Part shown: one piece after another, positions 7,189-15,006 of the stretch
How positions within the stretch are numbered: position 1 is the stretch's first letter
Layout: each line of letters opens with the position of its first letter
Source of the DNA: Couchioplanes caeruleus
GTDB lineage: Bacteria; Actinomycetota; Actinomycetes; Mycobacteriales; Micromonosporaceae
DNA: 64,000 nt
NCBI RefSeq assembly: GCF_003751945.1
Contig: NZ_RJKL01000001.1
Coordinates: 7,644,501 to 7,708,500 of the forward strand
Direction: 5' to 3'
Translations under genes and position numbers: made by a program
The notes under the pieces: generated by a model
Told to the model about the DNA's origin: nothing
Databases searched by the model: none
The model's input: the letters and a program-made list of their open reading frames with translations, nothing else

Positions 7189-8664
7189 TCAGTGGGTCAG
7201 GTTGAGGACGGTGACATTGCCGGCGGCGCCGTCTCCGCCCGCGACGTAGACGTCCCGGCCGTCCGGACTGGTGGCGATGCCGCCGGGGAGACTCAGGCCG
7301 TCGCCGGTGGTGCACCCGCCGGTCGCGGGGGGCAGGGCGATACAGCCACTCGTGTCGGTCGGCTGGGTCAGGACACCGATGCTGCTGTCGCGGCGGAATA
7401 CCGCGACGGCGTTGCTCCCCGAGGCGGACACGAAAGCGAACAACCCGTCGCGGCTGAAGTCGATGCCGGTCGGAGCCACGATCGCCCTGACGGTGGTGCA
7501 CCCGCTGGTGGTGGCGGCGGCCAGGCAGCCGTTCGTGCCGAGCTGGGTCAGGACACCGGTGGTGGTGTTGCGGGTGAAGGAGGCGACGGTACCGCCGGTG
7601 TTGCCGAGGGCGTACACGTGGGCGCCGTCGGGCGAGACACCCAGGTGGTATGCGCCCGAGAGGCCCTTCACGGCGGTGCATCCCGTCGTGCCGTTGCCGT
7701 TGGTGTGGACGCACTTGTTCGGGCCGGCCGGCTGGGACAGCGCGCCCGTGGTCATGTTGCGCTGGAAGATCGCGACGGCGTTGCTGCCGTTGCCCGCCAC
7801 GTACACGCTTCTACCGTCCGGGGAGGTCCGCACGTAGTACGGCTTCCGCATCCCCGACGCGGTCTCCGTGCAGCCGGTCGCCTGGGTGCTGGAGTCGGCG
7901 TAGCACCCGGAGGTGCCGCTCAGTTGGGTGAGCACGCCGGTGGTCGAGTTGCGTGCGAAGACGGCGATCGAGTGGGAGTTGTGGCCGGCGACGTACACAT
8001 ACGCGCCGTCGGGGCTGACGACGACGCCGTCGGCCGCGGTCATGCCCCTGGCTGAGATACATCCGGTGGGAACGGGAGTGACGCTCTCGTCCGAGCGGCA
8101 GCCGTTCGTGCCGGACAGTTTGGTCAGAACACCGGTGGTGGCGTTGCGGGAGAAGGCGACGAGTGTCGACTTGCCGAAGCTGACCGCGTACACGTGTTTG
8201 CCGTCCGGGCTGATGGCCAGGTCGTAGACCGACAGCAAGAGATCCTGCACCGTGGTGCAACCCGCCAGGTACGCGTTGCTGTAACACCGGTCGGGACTGG
8301 CGAGCTGAGTCAGGGCGCCGGTGGTGGCGTTGCGGGAGAACGCCGCCACGCTCGAGGTGGTGCCGGCGACGGAGCCGGAGTAGACGTGTTTGCCGTCGGG
8401 GCTGACCACGACGCTCGCGCCACCCACGATGCCGGTGGCGGCCGGGCAGCCGCCGGATCCGGAGCTGCTGAAGCACGGCGCGGTCTGGGTGAACCCGAAT
8501 GTGGAGCGGGCGGCGAAGGAGGAGGCCGGGCCCGTGGTGGTTGCCGTGAAGGCGGCCGAGCTGACCGGCATCAGGGCGAAGCCGCCCAGGTAGAGGACGG
8601 CGACCAGGGCGGCAGCGACCCACACGGAGCGTCCGCGCGTCGCGCGGGCGTGTCGTCCAGCCAT
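7189..8664 (-). CDS. Secreted seven-bladed beta-propeller (YncE/lactonase-like) protein
   Basis: A 491-residue protein with a signal peptide (RSVWVAAALVAVLYLGGFAL). The body has seven repeats with the blade signature SPDG-x-x-VY followed by VA-x-F-x-RN-x-TTG-x-LTQ (examples: SPDGKHVYSGS, SPDGAYVYVAG, SPDGRDVYVAG, and a degenerate SRDGLFAFVSA as the sixth). This is the 6-phosphogluconolactonase/YncE-type WD-like propeller. Seven Cys pairs of the form C-x(7-13)-GC recur in register, one per repeat: PCFSSSGSGGC, RCYSNAYLAGC, GCLAAATTSGC and others. Each plausibly closes a disulfide loop. ATG 8664 is chosen over 8670 because a GGGGAGG ribosome-binding site is then six bases away. The ligand or enzymatic role is unknown; it could be a lactonase or a surface binding protein. 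Confidence 0.8.
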   Translation of the reverse strand: MAGRHARATRGRSVWVAAALVAVLYLGGFALMPVSSAAFTATTTGPASSFAARSTFGFTQTAPCFSSSGSGGCPAATGIVGGASVVVSPDGKHVYSGSVAGTTSSVAAFSRNATTGALTQLASPDRCYSNAYLAGCTTVQDLLLSVYDLAISPDGKHVYAVSFGKSTLVAFSRNATTGVLTKLSGTNGCRSDESVTPVPTGCISARGMTAADGVVVSPDGAYVYVAGHNSHSIAVFARNSTTGVLTQLSGTSGCYADSSTQATGCTETASGMRKPYYVRTSPDGRSVYVAGNGSNAVAIFQRNMTTGALSQPAGPNKCVHTNGNGTTGCTAVKGLSGAYHLGVSPDGAHVYALGNTGGTVASFTRNTTTGVLTQLGTNGCLAAATTSGCTTVRAIVAPTGIDFSRDGLFAFVSASGSNAVAVFRRDSSIGVLTQPTDTSGCIALPPATGGCTTGDGLSLPGGIATSPDGRDVYVAGGDGAAGNVTVLNLTH

Positions 8665-8705
8665 CACCATCCTCCCCTCGGTACGTCGGCAGCGGCACGC
8701 CGGAT

Positions 8706-9905
8706 TCAAGCTTTCGCGGGAGCTTCCTTGACGAAGACGAGCCCGTCGATGCCGCTGAGGTGGGCCGGGTCCAGTGGGGCGTAGCCGAACCAGGGTGACA
8801 CCCGGGGCGTCACGTCGCCAAGGGTGCCGGCCAGCCGGCGGGCGTCGACGACGTACCGGTCTTCGGGAAGCGCGTACAGGAGCCCTTCGATGGTGTCCGG
8901 GGGTGGTGTCAGCACGCCGTGGTGGCGGATCGTGCCGAGCGCCGTGGCCAGGAAGGCGTACTCCTCGCCCAGCCATGCATTGATGATCGCTCCGGCGCTC
9001 CACCATGCCACCGGAAGGCCGTCCATCCGCATACTGCTGCTGGCCCGCTGGAGGTGCCCGTTGTGGGCGTGCACCAGCGTCGGCCCGCGTTCGGCCAGGG
9101 CCCGCAGGTTGGCGGCCATCATCGAAGACCGCTGCCCGAGCAGTTGTGCCATGCGGCTCGGCGACGTGTCGGCCATCCACCGGTGGTAGCGCAGCAGGCC
9201 GGTGGCGGTGCGCCCGTCCATGCGTGCCCGGTCCCACTCGTCCCGCACGGATGCCGCCATGAGCCGGGGGGTCTGTGCGTCGAGGAGGGCCACCAGGTCG
9301 TCGGCGAGCAGCCGTAGCTCTCCGGCCTCGGGCGTCTGCCCCACGGACTGCGACGGGTCCCTCATCGCGGCGGGGTTGGTCCACCGGTCGTCGGCGCCCA
9401 GCAGGAGGTCGAGCGCTTCCGCAGTGCAGGGAAGCAGGCCGGCGTCGACCCGGGCGGCGAGGTACGCGTGGAGTGCGGTGAGGGCCTGCCGGGGGCTCGC
9501 GGCGGCGGTGATCTCCAGTGGGCCGTCGACACCGGCGAAGCGCACTCGCTCGGACGCGGGCCGCCCGTCGTTGTACGCGCGCATCCAGCTCACCAGCTCG
9601 CGGTTGGCCACGGAGGCGCCGAGTCCGTGGCTGAATCCGCGCGCCATGACCTCGTCGAGGGTGCCCGTGCCCGAGGTGACGTAGTCGTCCACGGCCAGGC
9701 CCATCAGGCAGTCGCTTTCGATCGCGATCGTCCGGTAGCCCTCCCGCTCGACGAGTTGCCGGAAGAGGTCGTTGCGCACGTCGAGCAGGACGTCCTCGCC
9801 GTGGGTGGGTTCGCCCAGGGCGAGGATCCGCGGGCGGGCCGGGAGCAGTCCCAGCACCGAGGCGGCGTCGACGGCATGAACGGTGTCTTGGACATCGGTA
9901 GTCAT
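8706..9905 (-). CDS. Erythromycin-esterase-family hydrolase
   Basis: A 399-residue protein matching the EreA/EreB fold. ILALGEPTHGEDVLLDVRND carries the GExTHG motif with the catalytic His/Glu neighbourhood. TIAIESDCLMGLAVDDYV follows, as in relatives. VHAHNGHLQR is the conserved AHNxH segment near the C-terminal half of the active site. Characterised members hydrolyse the macrolactone of 14-membered macrolides, but many homologues have no known substrate and the family is broader than macrolide resistance. ATG 9905 is the start. The gene is divergent from a MerR-type regulator with a 17-bp dyad between them, which suggests that regulator controls it in response to a drug-like ligand. Confidence 0.85.
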   Translation of the reverse strand: MTTDVQDTVHAVDAASVLGLLPARPRILALGEPTHGEDVLLDVRNDLFRQLVEREGYRTIAIESDCLMGLAVDDYVTSGTGTLDEVMARGFSHGLGASVANRELVSWMRAYNDGRPASERVRFAGVDGPLEITAAASPRQALTALHAYLAARVDAGLLPCTAEALDLLLGADDRWTNPAAMRDPSQSVGQTPEAGELRLLADDLVALLDAQTPRLMAASVRDEWDRARMDGRTATGLLRYHRWMADTSPSRMAQLLGQRSSMMAANLRALAERGPTLVHAHNGHLQRASSSMRMDGLPVAWWSAGAIINAWLGEEYAFLATALGTIRHHGVLTPPPDTIEGLLYALPEDRYVVDARRLAGTLGDVTPRVSPWFGYAPLDPAHLSGIDGLVFVKEAPAKA

Positions 9906-9922
9906 GCCCTTGAACAGTATCG

Positions 9923-9939
9923 TTGAACCGACGGTGCAA
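9923..9939. promoter_or_regulatory. Dyad operator between esterase and MerR regulator
   Basis: TTGAACCGACGGTGCAA is a 17-bp inverted repeat (TTG-x-ACCG-A-CGGT-x-CAA, only the x pair mismatched) centred in the 60-bp gap between the divergent starts at 9905 and 9966. Its length and symmetry match typical MerR-family operators. The binding protein is inferred from position. Confidence 0.6.
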
Positions 9940-9965
9940 AGTTATACCGCGATCTGGGCAGGAAC

Positions 9966-10688
9966 GTGCGGAGAAACCTTCAAAGGCCGGTTGACCTGGC
10001 ACGCCGGCACGGCCTGTCCACGCAGGCGGTCAGGAACTACGAGGCGGCCGGCATCCTTCCGTACGCCGTACGCACCGCGAGTGGCTACCGCACTTACACG
10101 CCGCTGCATGCCGAGGCCCTGCGCGCGTTCCTCGCCCTCGTGCCAGGGCACGGCCACCGGACGGCAGCGTCGATCATGCAGGCGGTCAACCGCGACGCCA
10201 CGGAGGAGGCGCTGCGGCTCATCGACGAGAGCCATGCGCAGCTCCTCGAAGACCGCCACACCCTGCGGGCCGTCGAGGCCGCGCTCCGCGACCTCGGTCC
10301 CGTCCCGCAGGAACGCGGCGACACGTTCGTCGGCCCACTGGCGGGAAGGCTGGGCGTCCGCCCCGCCACCCTGCGCAAGTGGGAACGCGCCGGGTTGGTC
10401 CGGCCGCGCCGAGACCCGCAGACGGGCTACCGGGTCTACGGCGCGGCCGACATCCGCGACGCTCTGCTTGTCCACCAGCTCAGGCGAGGTGGCTACCTGC
10501 TGGAGCAGATCGCCCCGCTGATCGCCCAGGTCCGCTCCGCCGGAGGCGTCGCGCCCCTGGAATCGATGCTGCGCGACTGGCATGCGCGCCTTTCGGCCCG
10601 CGGCCGCGCCATGCTCGCCGGCGCCGCCGCACTGGAGGCGTACCTCGGCAGTGAGCACCGGGCGGAGCGGGGTCAGTCGATGCGGTAG
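9966..10688 (+). CDS. TioE-like double-MerR transcriptional regulator
   Basis: A 240-residue regulator with two MerR helix-turn-helix units in one chain. The first lies at residues about 8-75 (PVDLARRHGLSTQAVRNYE, with YEAAGILP and GYRTYTPLH). The second lies at about 122-185 (PLAGRLGVRPATLRKWERAG, with GYRVYGAADIRD). This tandem arrangement is that of the TioE family, named from the thiocoraline cluster. Each MerR unit normally has a winged helix reading one half-site. GTG 9966 is preceded by AGGAAC. The gene is divergent from the esterase-family gene, so it probably governs that gene and itself through the dyad at 9923-9939. Its end overlaps the convergent chitosanase gene by 16 bases. Confidence 0.85.
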   Translation: MRRNLQRPVDLARRHGLSTQAVRNYEAAGILPYAVRTASGYRTYTPLHAEALRAFLALVPGHGHRTAASIMQAVNRDATEEALRLIDESHAQLLEDRHTLRAVEAALRDLGPVPQERGDTFVGPLAGRLGVRPATLRKWERAGLVRPRRDPQTGYRVYGAADIRDALLVHQLRRGGYLLEQIAPLIAQVRSAGGVAPLESMLRDWHARLSARGRAMLAGAAALEAYLGSEHRAERGQSMR

Positions 10689-11557
10689 TGGTCGCCGTAG
10701 ACGGCGAATTCCAGGGGGGTGTTCAGATCGAGGTTCCCGTTGCGCAGGAACACCCGCTGGGCGGTGTCGACCCGGGACGTGTCCGAGTGGGCCTCCTCCT
10801 TCCTCATCTCGATCACGCGCTCGTCCAGGAAGGCGTGGAGCCAGGTGGTCTCGTTGCCGCCCTGGGACGGGGGCCTGGCCTTGTGCAGTGCCCGGCCGCG
10901 GATCGCGCGCATGCCCTCGTAACCGTGCATGACGGCCGCGTCGTAGTACGCGAACTGGCCCAGCGCCCGGACCTTGTCCGATTTGCCGTCGCGGACGGAG
11001 GGGTCGAAGTAGACCCGGTCCCGTTCGGACTCCTGGGCGTCGCGGAAGGCCGGATCGCCCGCGGCGCTGCGCCAGTCCCGGGGGTAGTGCGGGTCGAGGC
11101 CGGCGTGCGAGTCGGTGCCGTTGACGCGGCGCAGCGCGGGCAGGTATTTCGCCAGCACGTTGCCCGGCACGGCGTCGGTGTACGCCTCGACGAGCTCGAG
11201 CATGTCGCCGGTGCCGGAGCAGAAGCCGATGATCCCGGCCGTGTAGCCGCGCCCGTCGCCGATGTCCTCGATGTAGGAGAACTGGGCCCGCCAGTCGAGC
11301 GACGAGTTCTCGGCGGCGGACACGATCTGCATGGCGATCTCCTTCTTCGCCGGGTCGTCGAGGTTCACCGCGGCGACGGCCGGCGCGATGACCGCCGGCG
11401 CGGCGGCGGCGATGCCGCCGGCGGTGACCGGCTCGGTGGTTGCGGCGCCGGCCGGAAGGAGGCCGTACGCGAGGCCCGCGGCCGGCAGCAGCAGGCCGCC
11501 GACGGCGTACGCGAGGGTCCTCCGGCGACGGTTTCGGGGGGTGGTGGGGACGGTCAT
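10673..11557 (-). CDS. csn: Secreted GH46 chitosanase
   Basis: A 294-residue protein with an N-terminal twin-Arg-like signal (RNRRRRTLAYAVGGLLLPAAG) and an Ala/Val-rich linker, then a GH46 catalytic domain starting at NLDDPAKKEIAMQIVSAAEN. The two catalytic acids of the Streptomyces N174 enzyme are preserved: Glu in SAENSSLDW and Asp in EDIGDGRGYTAGIIGFCSG. Other strongly conserved blocks are GQFAYYDAAVMHG, ERDRVYFDPSV and NLDLNTPLEF. The enzyme endo-hydrolyses chitosan outside the cell with inversion. ATG 11557 is preferred to the upstream 11611 because GAGGAGC precedes it. It is divergent from a csnEFGHK-like uptake operon, which fits secretion of the depolymerase followed by import of glucosamine oligomers. 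Confidence 0.93.
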   Translation of the reverse strand: MTVPTTPRNRRRRTLAYAVGGLLLPAAGLAYGLLPAGAATTEPVTAGGIAAAAPAVIAPAVAAVNLDDPAKKEIAMQIVSAAENSSLDWRAQFSYIEDIGDGRGYTAGIIGFCSGTGDMLELVEAYTDAVPGNVLAKYLPALRRVNGTDSHAGLDPHYPRDWRSAAGDPAFRDAQESERDRVYFDPSVRDGKSDKVRALGQFAYYDAAVMHGYEGMRAIRGRALHKARPPSQGGNETTWLHAFLDERVIEMRKEEAHSDTSRVDTAQRVFLRNGNLDLNTPLEFAVYGDHYRID

Positions 11558-11650
11558 GGCGCTCCTCGGTGGGGGATGGAGGGATCTGCGCACAGGGGTA
11601 TCCATCGACAACGGTCTGTCGAGCGGCCGTCGCCGTGGCGATGAGTGGTC

Positions 11651-11679
11651 ACGCTAGGTCAGTTAAAGTGATTTATCAA
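11651..11679 (-). promoter_or_regulatory. Putative chitosanase promoter
   Basis: On the minus strand TTGATA (11679-11674) is followed after exactly 17 bases by TAGCGT (11656-11651), a good sigma-70-type pair. The start codon lies about 95 bases downstream at 11557. The -35 box lies inside the TTATC-N10-GATAA dyad, so a bound repressor could block it. Confidence 0.5.
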
Positions 11680-11777
11680 TACCCTTCGATAAGTCCGATA
11701 TGCAGGCATGCCTAGCGGTTTGGGCGCGCCGACGAGGCGCCAGCGCCGAGGGCACTTCACGTGCCGTGACGAGGGTC

Positions 11778-11807
11778 TTGACAGCGGATCGATGAAGGTC
11801 TTACGGT
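11778..11807 (+). promoter_or_regulatory. Putative promoter of the sugar-uptake operon
   Basis: A perfect TTGACA (11778-11783) with TACGGT (11802-11807) 18 bases on. Transcription would start near 11814, leaving a leader of about 65 bases that contains an AT-rich stretch before ATG 11880. Confidence 0.5.
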
Positions 11808-11879
11808 CGGCGCAATAGGAAAATCATCTAACAATTATCTGCGAGAACTCCCCGGCGCCACCGTGAGAGGACGCCCGAC

Positions 11880-13199
11880 ATGCACAAACGGATACCTGCG
11901 CAAAGATCGGTCGTCGCCGCGGCCGCCGCCCTGTTGCTCACCGCCTGCACCCCGGTCGCCAAGGAACAGAAGATCGCCGACGCCGGCGGGGAGGTGGCCG
12001 GGACCGTCGAGCTGTGGCACTTCTTCACCGAGCGCGAGGCCGCCGCGATCGATGCCGTGATCAAGGACTTCGCGGCCGCCCACCCGAAGATCAAGGTCAC
12101 CGTGAAGGCGGGCCAGGACGACTCGAAGATGACCCAGGCGATCGGCGCCGGCAACGGCCCCGACATCGGGCTCTCCTACTCCACCGACATCGTCGGCAAG
12201 TTCTGCTCGTCCGGGGCGTGGGTCGACCTGGCGCCGTACGCCAAGCGGGACAACGTCGATCTGAACCAGCTCAACGCCACCACCCGCCAGTACACGGAGT
12301 TCGCCGGCAAGCGGTGCGCGATGCCGTTCCTGGCCGACGCGTACGGGATGTTCTACAACAAGGACCTGTTCGCCGAGGTCGGCATCGCGGGGCCGCCGAA
12401 GACCCTCGACGAGCTCACCGATGCCGCCAAGAAGCTGACGGTGAAGAATCCGGACGGCTCGCTCAAGCGGGTCGGCTTCCTTCCGCTCTTCGACTTCTAC
12501 GAGAATGCGGCCTCGCATCTCGCCCCGGCCGTCGCCGCCACGTGGCTGACCACAGGCGGCAAGTCCGCGGTCGGCGGCGACCCGGCCTGGAAGACGCTGC
12601 TCACCTGGCAGAAGAGCCTGGTCGACTGGTACGGCTACGACAACCTGCAGAAGTTCCGGGCCGGCCTGGGCGACGAGTTCAGCGCGGACAACGCGTTCCA
12701 CAAGGGCCAGGTGGCGATCAACATCGACGCCGAGTACCGGCTCGCGTTCGTCAAGGACCAGGCGCCCGGCCTCAAATACGGCGTCGCGCCGATCCCCACC
12801 ACCGACCCGGCGCGGTACGGCGCCGGCTACGTCACCGGCAACATCGTCGGGATCTCGAAGAACGCCAGGAACCCGGAGGCGGCCTGGGAACTGATCAAGT
12901 TCCTGACCACCGACGACAAGACCATCGTGAAGCTGTCCAACGCGCTGAAGAACATCCCTACCACCGTCGGGTCGACCCGCGACCCGGAGCTGCAGGTGGA
13001 ACCGGAGTTCAAGACCTTCATGGACATCTTCGCCCATCCACACTCGTCCACCTCGCCGCCCGCGGCATCCGGACCGGCGTACCAGGAGACGTTCGCCACC
13101 TTCCTCATGAGCTGGCAGTCCGGCAAGGTCGCCGACCTGGATGCCGGCCTCGCCGAGGCGGACAAGCAGATCAACAGCGTGATGACGCTGGGCGGCTGA
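11880..13199 (+). CDS. Sugar-binding lipoprotein of a CUT1 ABC importer (csnE-like)
   Basis: A 439-residue extracellular solute-binding protein of family 1. The signal ends in a lipobox (LLLTACTP), so Cys is lipidated and the protein tethered outside. The mature part opens with the typical first strand VELWHFFTEREAAAIDAVIK and later has GPDIGLSYSTDIV and DAYGMFYNKDLFAE. The latter is the hinge segment shared by oligosaccharide binders. It begins an operon in which every following start overlaps or nearly abuts the preceding stop. Gene order (binding protein, permease, permease, GH4 enzyme, kinase) equals that of Streptomyces csnEFGHK, so glucosamine oligomers are the probable ligand. No ATPase gene is present, as is usual for CUT1 systems served by a shared MsiK-type ATPase. 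Confidence 0.85.
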   Translation: MHKRIPAQRSVVAAAAALLLTACTPVAKEQKIADAGGEVAGTVELWHFFTEREAAAIDAVIKDFAAAHPKIKVTVKAGQDDSKMTQAIGAGNGPDIGLSYSTDIVGKFCSSGAWVDLAPYAKRDNVDLNQLNATTRQYTEFAGKRCAMPFLADAYGMFYNKDLFAEVGIAGPPKTLDELTDAAKKLTVKNPDGSLKRVGFLPLFDFYENAASHLAPAVAATWLTTGGKSAVGGDPAWKTLLTWQKSLVDWYGYDNLQKFRAGLGDEFSADNAFHKGQVAINIDAEYRLAFVKDQAPGLKYGVAPIPTTDPARYGAGYVTGNIVGISKNARNPEAAWELIKFLTTDDKTIVKLSNALKNIPTTVGSTRDPELQVEPEFKTFMDIFAHPHSSTSPPAASGPAYQETFATFLMSWQSGKVADLDAGLAEADKQINSVMTLGG

Positions 13200-13201
13200 C
13201 C

Positions 13202-14119
13202 GTGCGGCTCCGGCGGAACCTCACCGCCCTGTCCTTCCTGGCGCCCGCGCTGGCCGGCATCGTGGTGTTCTTCCTGTACCCCCTGCTCAGCGCCGCCTGG
13301 TTCTCCTTCACCAGGTTCGACCTGCTCACCGCGCCGCAGTGGGTGGGATTGGCGAACTACCGGCGGATGGCCGAGGACCCGTACCTGTGGCAGTCCATCC
13401 GGAACACGCTGTGGATGGTCGTCGTCTTCGTCCCCGTACGGATCGTCAGTGCGATCGGCCTGTCGATGCTGCTCAGCCGGCTCCGGCGCGGCGCCGGCTT
13501 CTTCCGGACCATCTTCTACCTGCCGGCGTTGGCTCCGCCGGTCGCGGCCACCATCGCCTTCGTCTACCTGCTGAAGCCGGGTACGGGCCCGGTCAACGCG
13601 TTCCTGGCCCGGCTGGGCATCGAGGGCCCGCTCTGGTTCAACTCGCCGGACTGGTCGAAGCCGTCGCTGGTGCTGCTCGGCCTCTGGGGCATCGGCGACC
13701 TGATGATCATCTTCCTGGCCGCCGTGCTCGGCGTCCCGGCCAGCCTCTACGAGGCGGCCGCGCTGGACGGCGCGAACGCCTGGCACCGGTTCCGGTACGT
13801 GACGCTGCCGACCATCCGCCCGGTGATCCTCTTCGCCGCCGTGACCGGCGTGATCTACACGTTGCAGTACTTCGACCAGGCCGCGGTCGCCGGGTCGATC
13901 GCCAGCGGGCAGGCCGTCACGGGCGGCGGCATCTCCTCGTCCTTCGGCTTCCCCGAGGGCTCGACCTTCACCTATCCGCTCTGGCTCTACACCGTCGGAT
14001 TCCGCTACCACGCGCTCGGCTACGCCAACGCGATGGCCATCGCCCTGTTCCTGGTGGCGTTCGCCGTCACGGTGATCCTGCTGCGTCGCTCCAGGGCCTT
14101 CTCCGGGGAGGAACAATGA
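13202..14119 (+). CDS. CUT1 ABC sugar permease, MalF type (csnF-like)
   Basis: A 305-residue membrane protein with six hydrophobic segments (first LTALSFLAPALAGIVVFFLY). The coupling-helix EAA motif is YEAAALDGANAWHRFRYVTL. Family position 1 of the pair is supported by FFRTIFYLPALAPPVAATI, typical of MalF/UgpA-type subunits. GTG 13202 lies two bases after the binding-protein stop codon, so translation is coupled. With the next permease it should form the channel for chitosan-derived oligomers. Confidence 0.88.
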   Translation: MRLRRNLTALSFLAPALAGIVVFFLYPLLSAAWFSFTRFDLLTAPQWVGLANYRRMAEDPYLWQSIRNTLWMVVVFVPVRIVSAIGLSMLLSRLRRGAGFFRTIFYLPALAPPVAATIAFVYLLKPGTGPVNAFLARLGIEGPLWFNSPDWSKPSLVLLGLWGIGDLMIIFLAAVLGVPASLYEAAALDGANAWHRFRYVTLPTIRPVILFAAVTGVIYTLQYFDQAAVAGSIASGQAVTGGGISSSFGFPEGSTFTYPLWLYTVGFRYHALGYANAMAIALFLVAFAVTVILLRRSRAFSGEEQ

Positions 14120-15006
14120 CAGCCCTCGCGGCCCCGCCGGTGGCACCGTCGGCGCCGGTCACGGTGGCCGACCGCCGGGTCAGGCGGCAGCGCCGGCTCG
14201 CCTGGATCGCCCGGCACAGCATCGCGATCGCGCTGGCGATCATGTTCCTGACCCCGGTGGGATATCTGGTACTGCTCTCCGTGATGACCAGCGACCAGGC
14301 ATTGACCAGTGACTACTGGCCGAACACCTGGCACTTCGAGAACTACGTCCGGGTCTTCGAGATCACGCCGCTGCCGCGCTACCTGCTCAACACGGTGATC
14401 TACGCGGCGTCGGCCACCGCACTGATGCTGCTGTCCAGTGTGCCGGCGGCGTACGCCCTGGCGAAGCTGCGGTTCCGCGGCCGCAACGCGGTGTTCCTCA
14501 CCGTGATCTGCGTGATGATGCTGCCGCCGCAGGTGGTCACGGTCCCGCTCTATCTCATGTGGGCCCGCTACGGCCTCACCGGCTCGCTCACGCCGCTGAT
14601 CATCCCGATGCTCTTCGGCGACGCGTTCTGCATCTTCCTCATGCGGCAGTTCCTGCTCACCATCCCGTCCGAGTACCTGGACGCGGCCCGGGTGGACGGG
14701 TGCGGCGAGTGGCGCACCCTGCTGCGGGTCGTGCTCCCGATGGCCCGGCCGGGGATCGCGGCGGCCGGCCTGTTCCAGTTCTTCTACGCCTGGAACGACT
14801 ACTACGGTCCGTTGCTCTACACGAGCGAGAACGAGGGCTCCTGGACGCTGTCCCTGGGCCTCGCCTCGTTCCACGGTGTCCATCACGTCGACTGGAACCT
14901 GGTCACGGCCGCCACGGTCCTGGCCATGCTGCCGATCGTCGTCGTGTTCTTCCTCGCCCAGAAGGCATTCGTCCAGGGCGTCACACTCACGGGGGTCAAG
15001 GGGTGA
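14116..15006 (+). CDS. CUT1 ABC sugar permease, MalG type (csnG-like)
   Basis: A 296-residue partner permease. It has a 30-residue cytoplasmic head, a first helix (IAIALAIMFLTPVGYLVLL), six membrane segments in all and the EAA loop YLDAARVDGCGEWRTLLRVV. The MalG-type C-terminal region ends with QKAFVQGVTLTGVKG, the usual GLTAGAVKG-like tail. ATG 14116 overlaps the preceding stop (ATGA) and is preceded by GGGGAGGA. It pairs with the permease at 13202 and relies on an ATPase encoded elsewhere. Confidence 0.88.
   Translation: MTALAAPPVAPSAPVTVADRRVRRQRRLAWIARHSIAIALAIMFLTPVGYLVLLSVMTSDQALTSDYWPNTWHFENYVRVFEITPLPRYLLNTVIYAASATALMLLSSVPAAYALAKLRFRGRNAVFLTVICVMMLPPQVVTVPLYLMWARYGLTGSLTPLIIPMLFGDAFCIFLMRQFLLTIPSEYLDAARVDGCGEWRTLLRVVLPMARPGIAAAGLFQFFYAWNDYYGPLLYTSENEGSWTLSLGLASFHGVHHVDWNLVTAATVLAMLPIVVVFFLAQKAFVQGVTLTGVKG

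Larger units (their letters stand above)
11558..11879. other. Divergent control region of the chitosan locus
   Basis: This 322-bp gap holds promoters for both directions (listed separately). It is AT-richer than its surroundings at 11660-11710 and 11810-11850. An inverted repeat TTATC-N10-GATAA (11673-11692) overlaps the chitosanase -35 box and is a candidate operator. No repressor gene for the locus lies beside it. Confidence 0.5.

Noticed and set aside
7189..10002. A 937-residue continuous frame that would fuse the propeller protein to upstream sequence
   Set aside because: The part upstream of 8670 is the out-of-frame shadow of the esterase-family gene. The propeller has its own signal peptide and ribosome-binding site at 8664.
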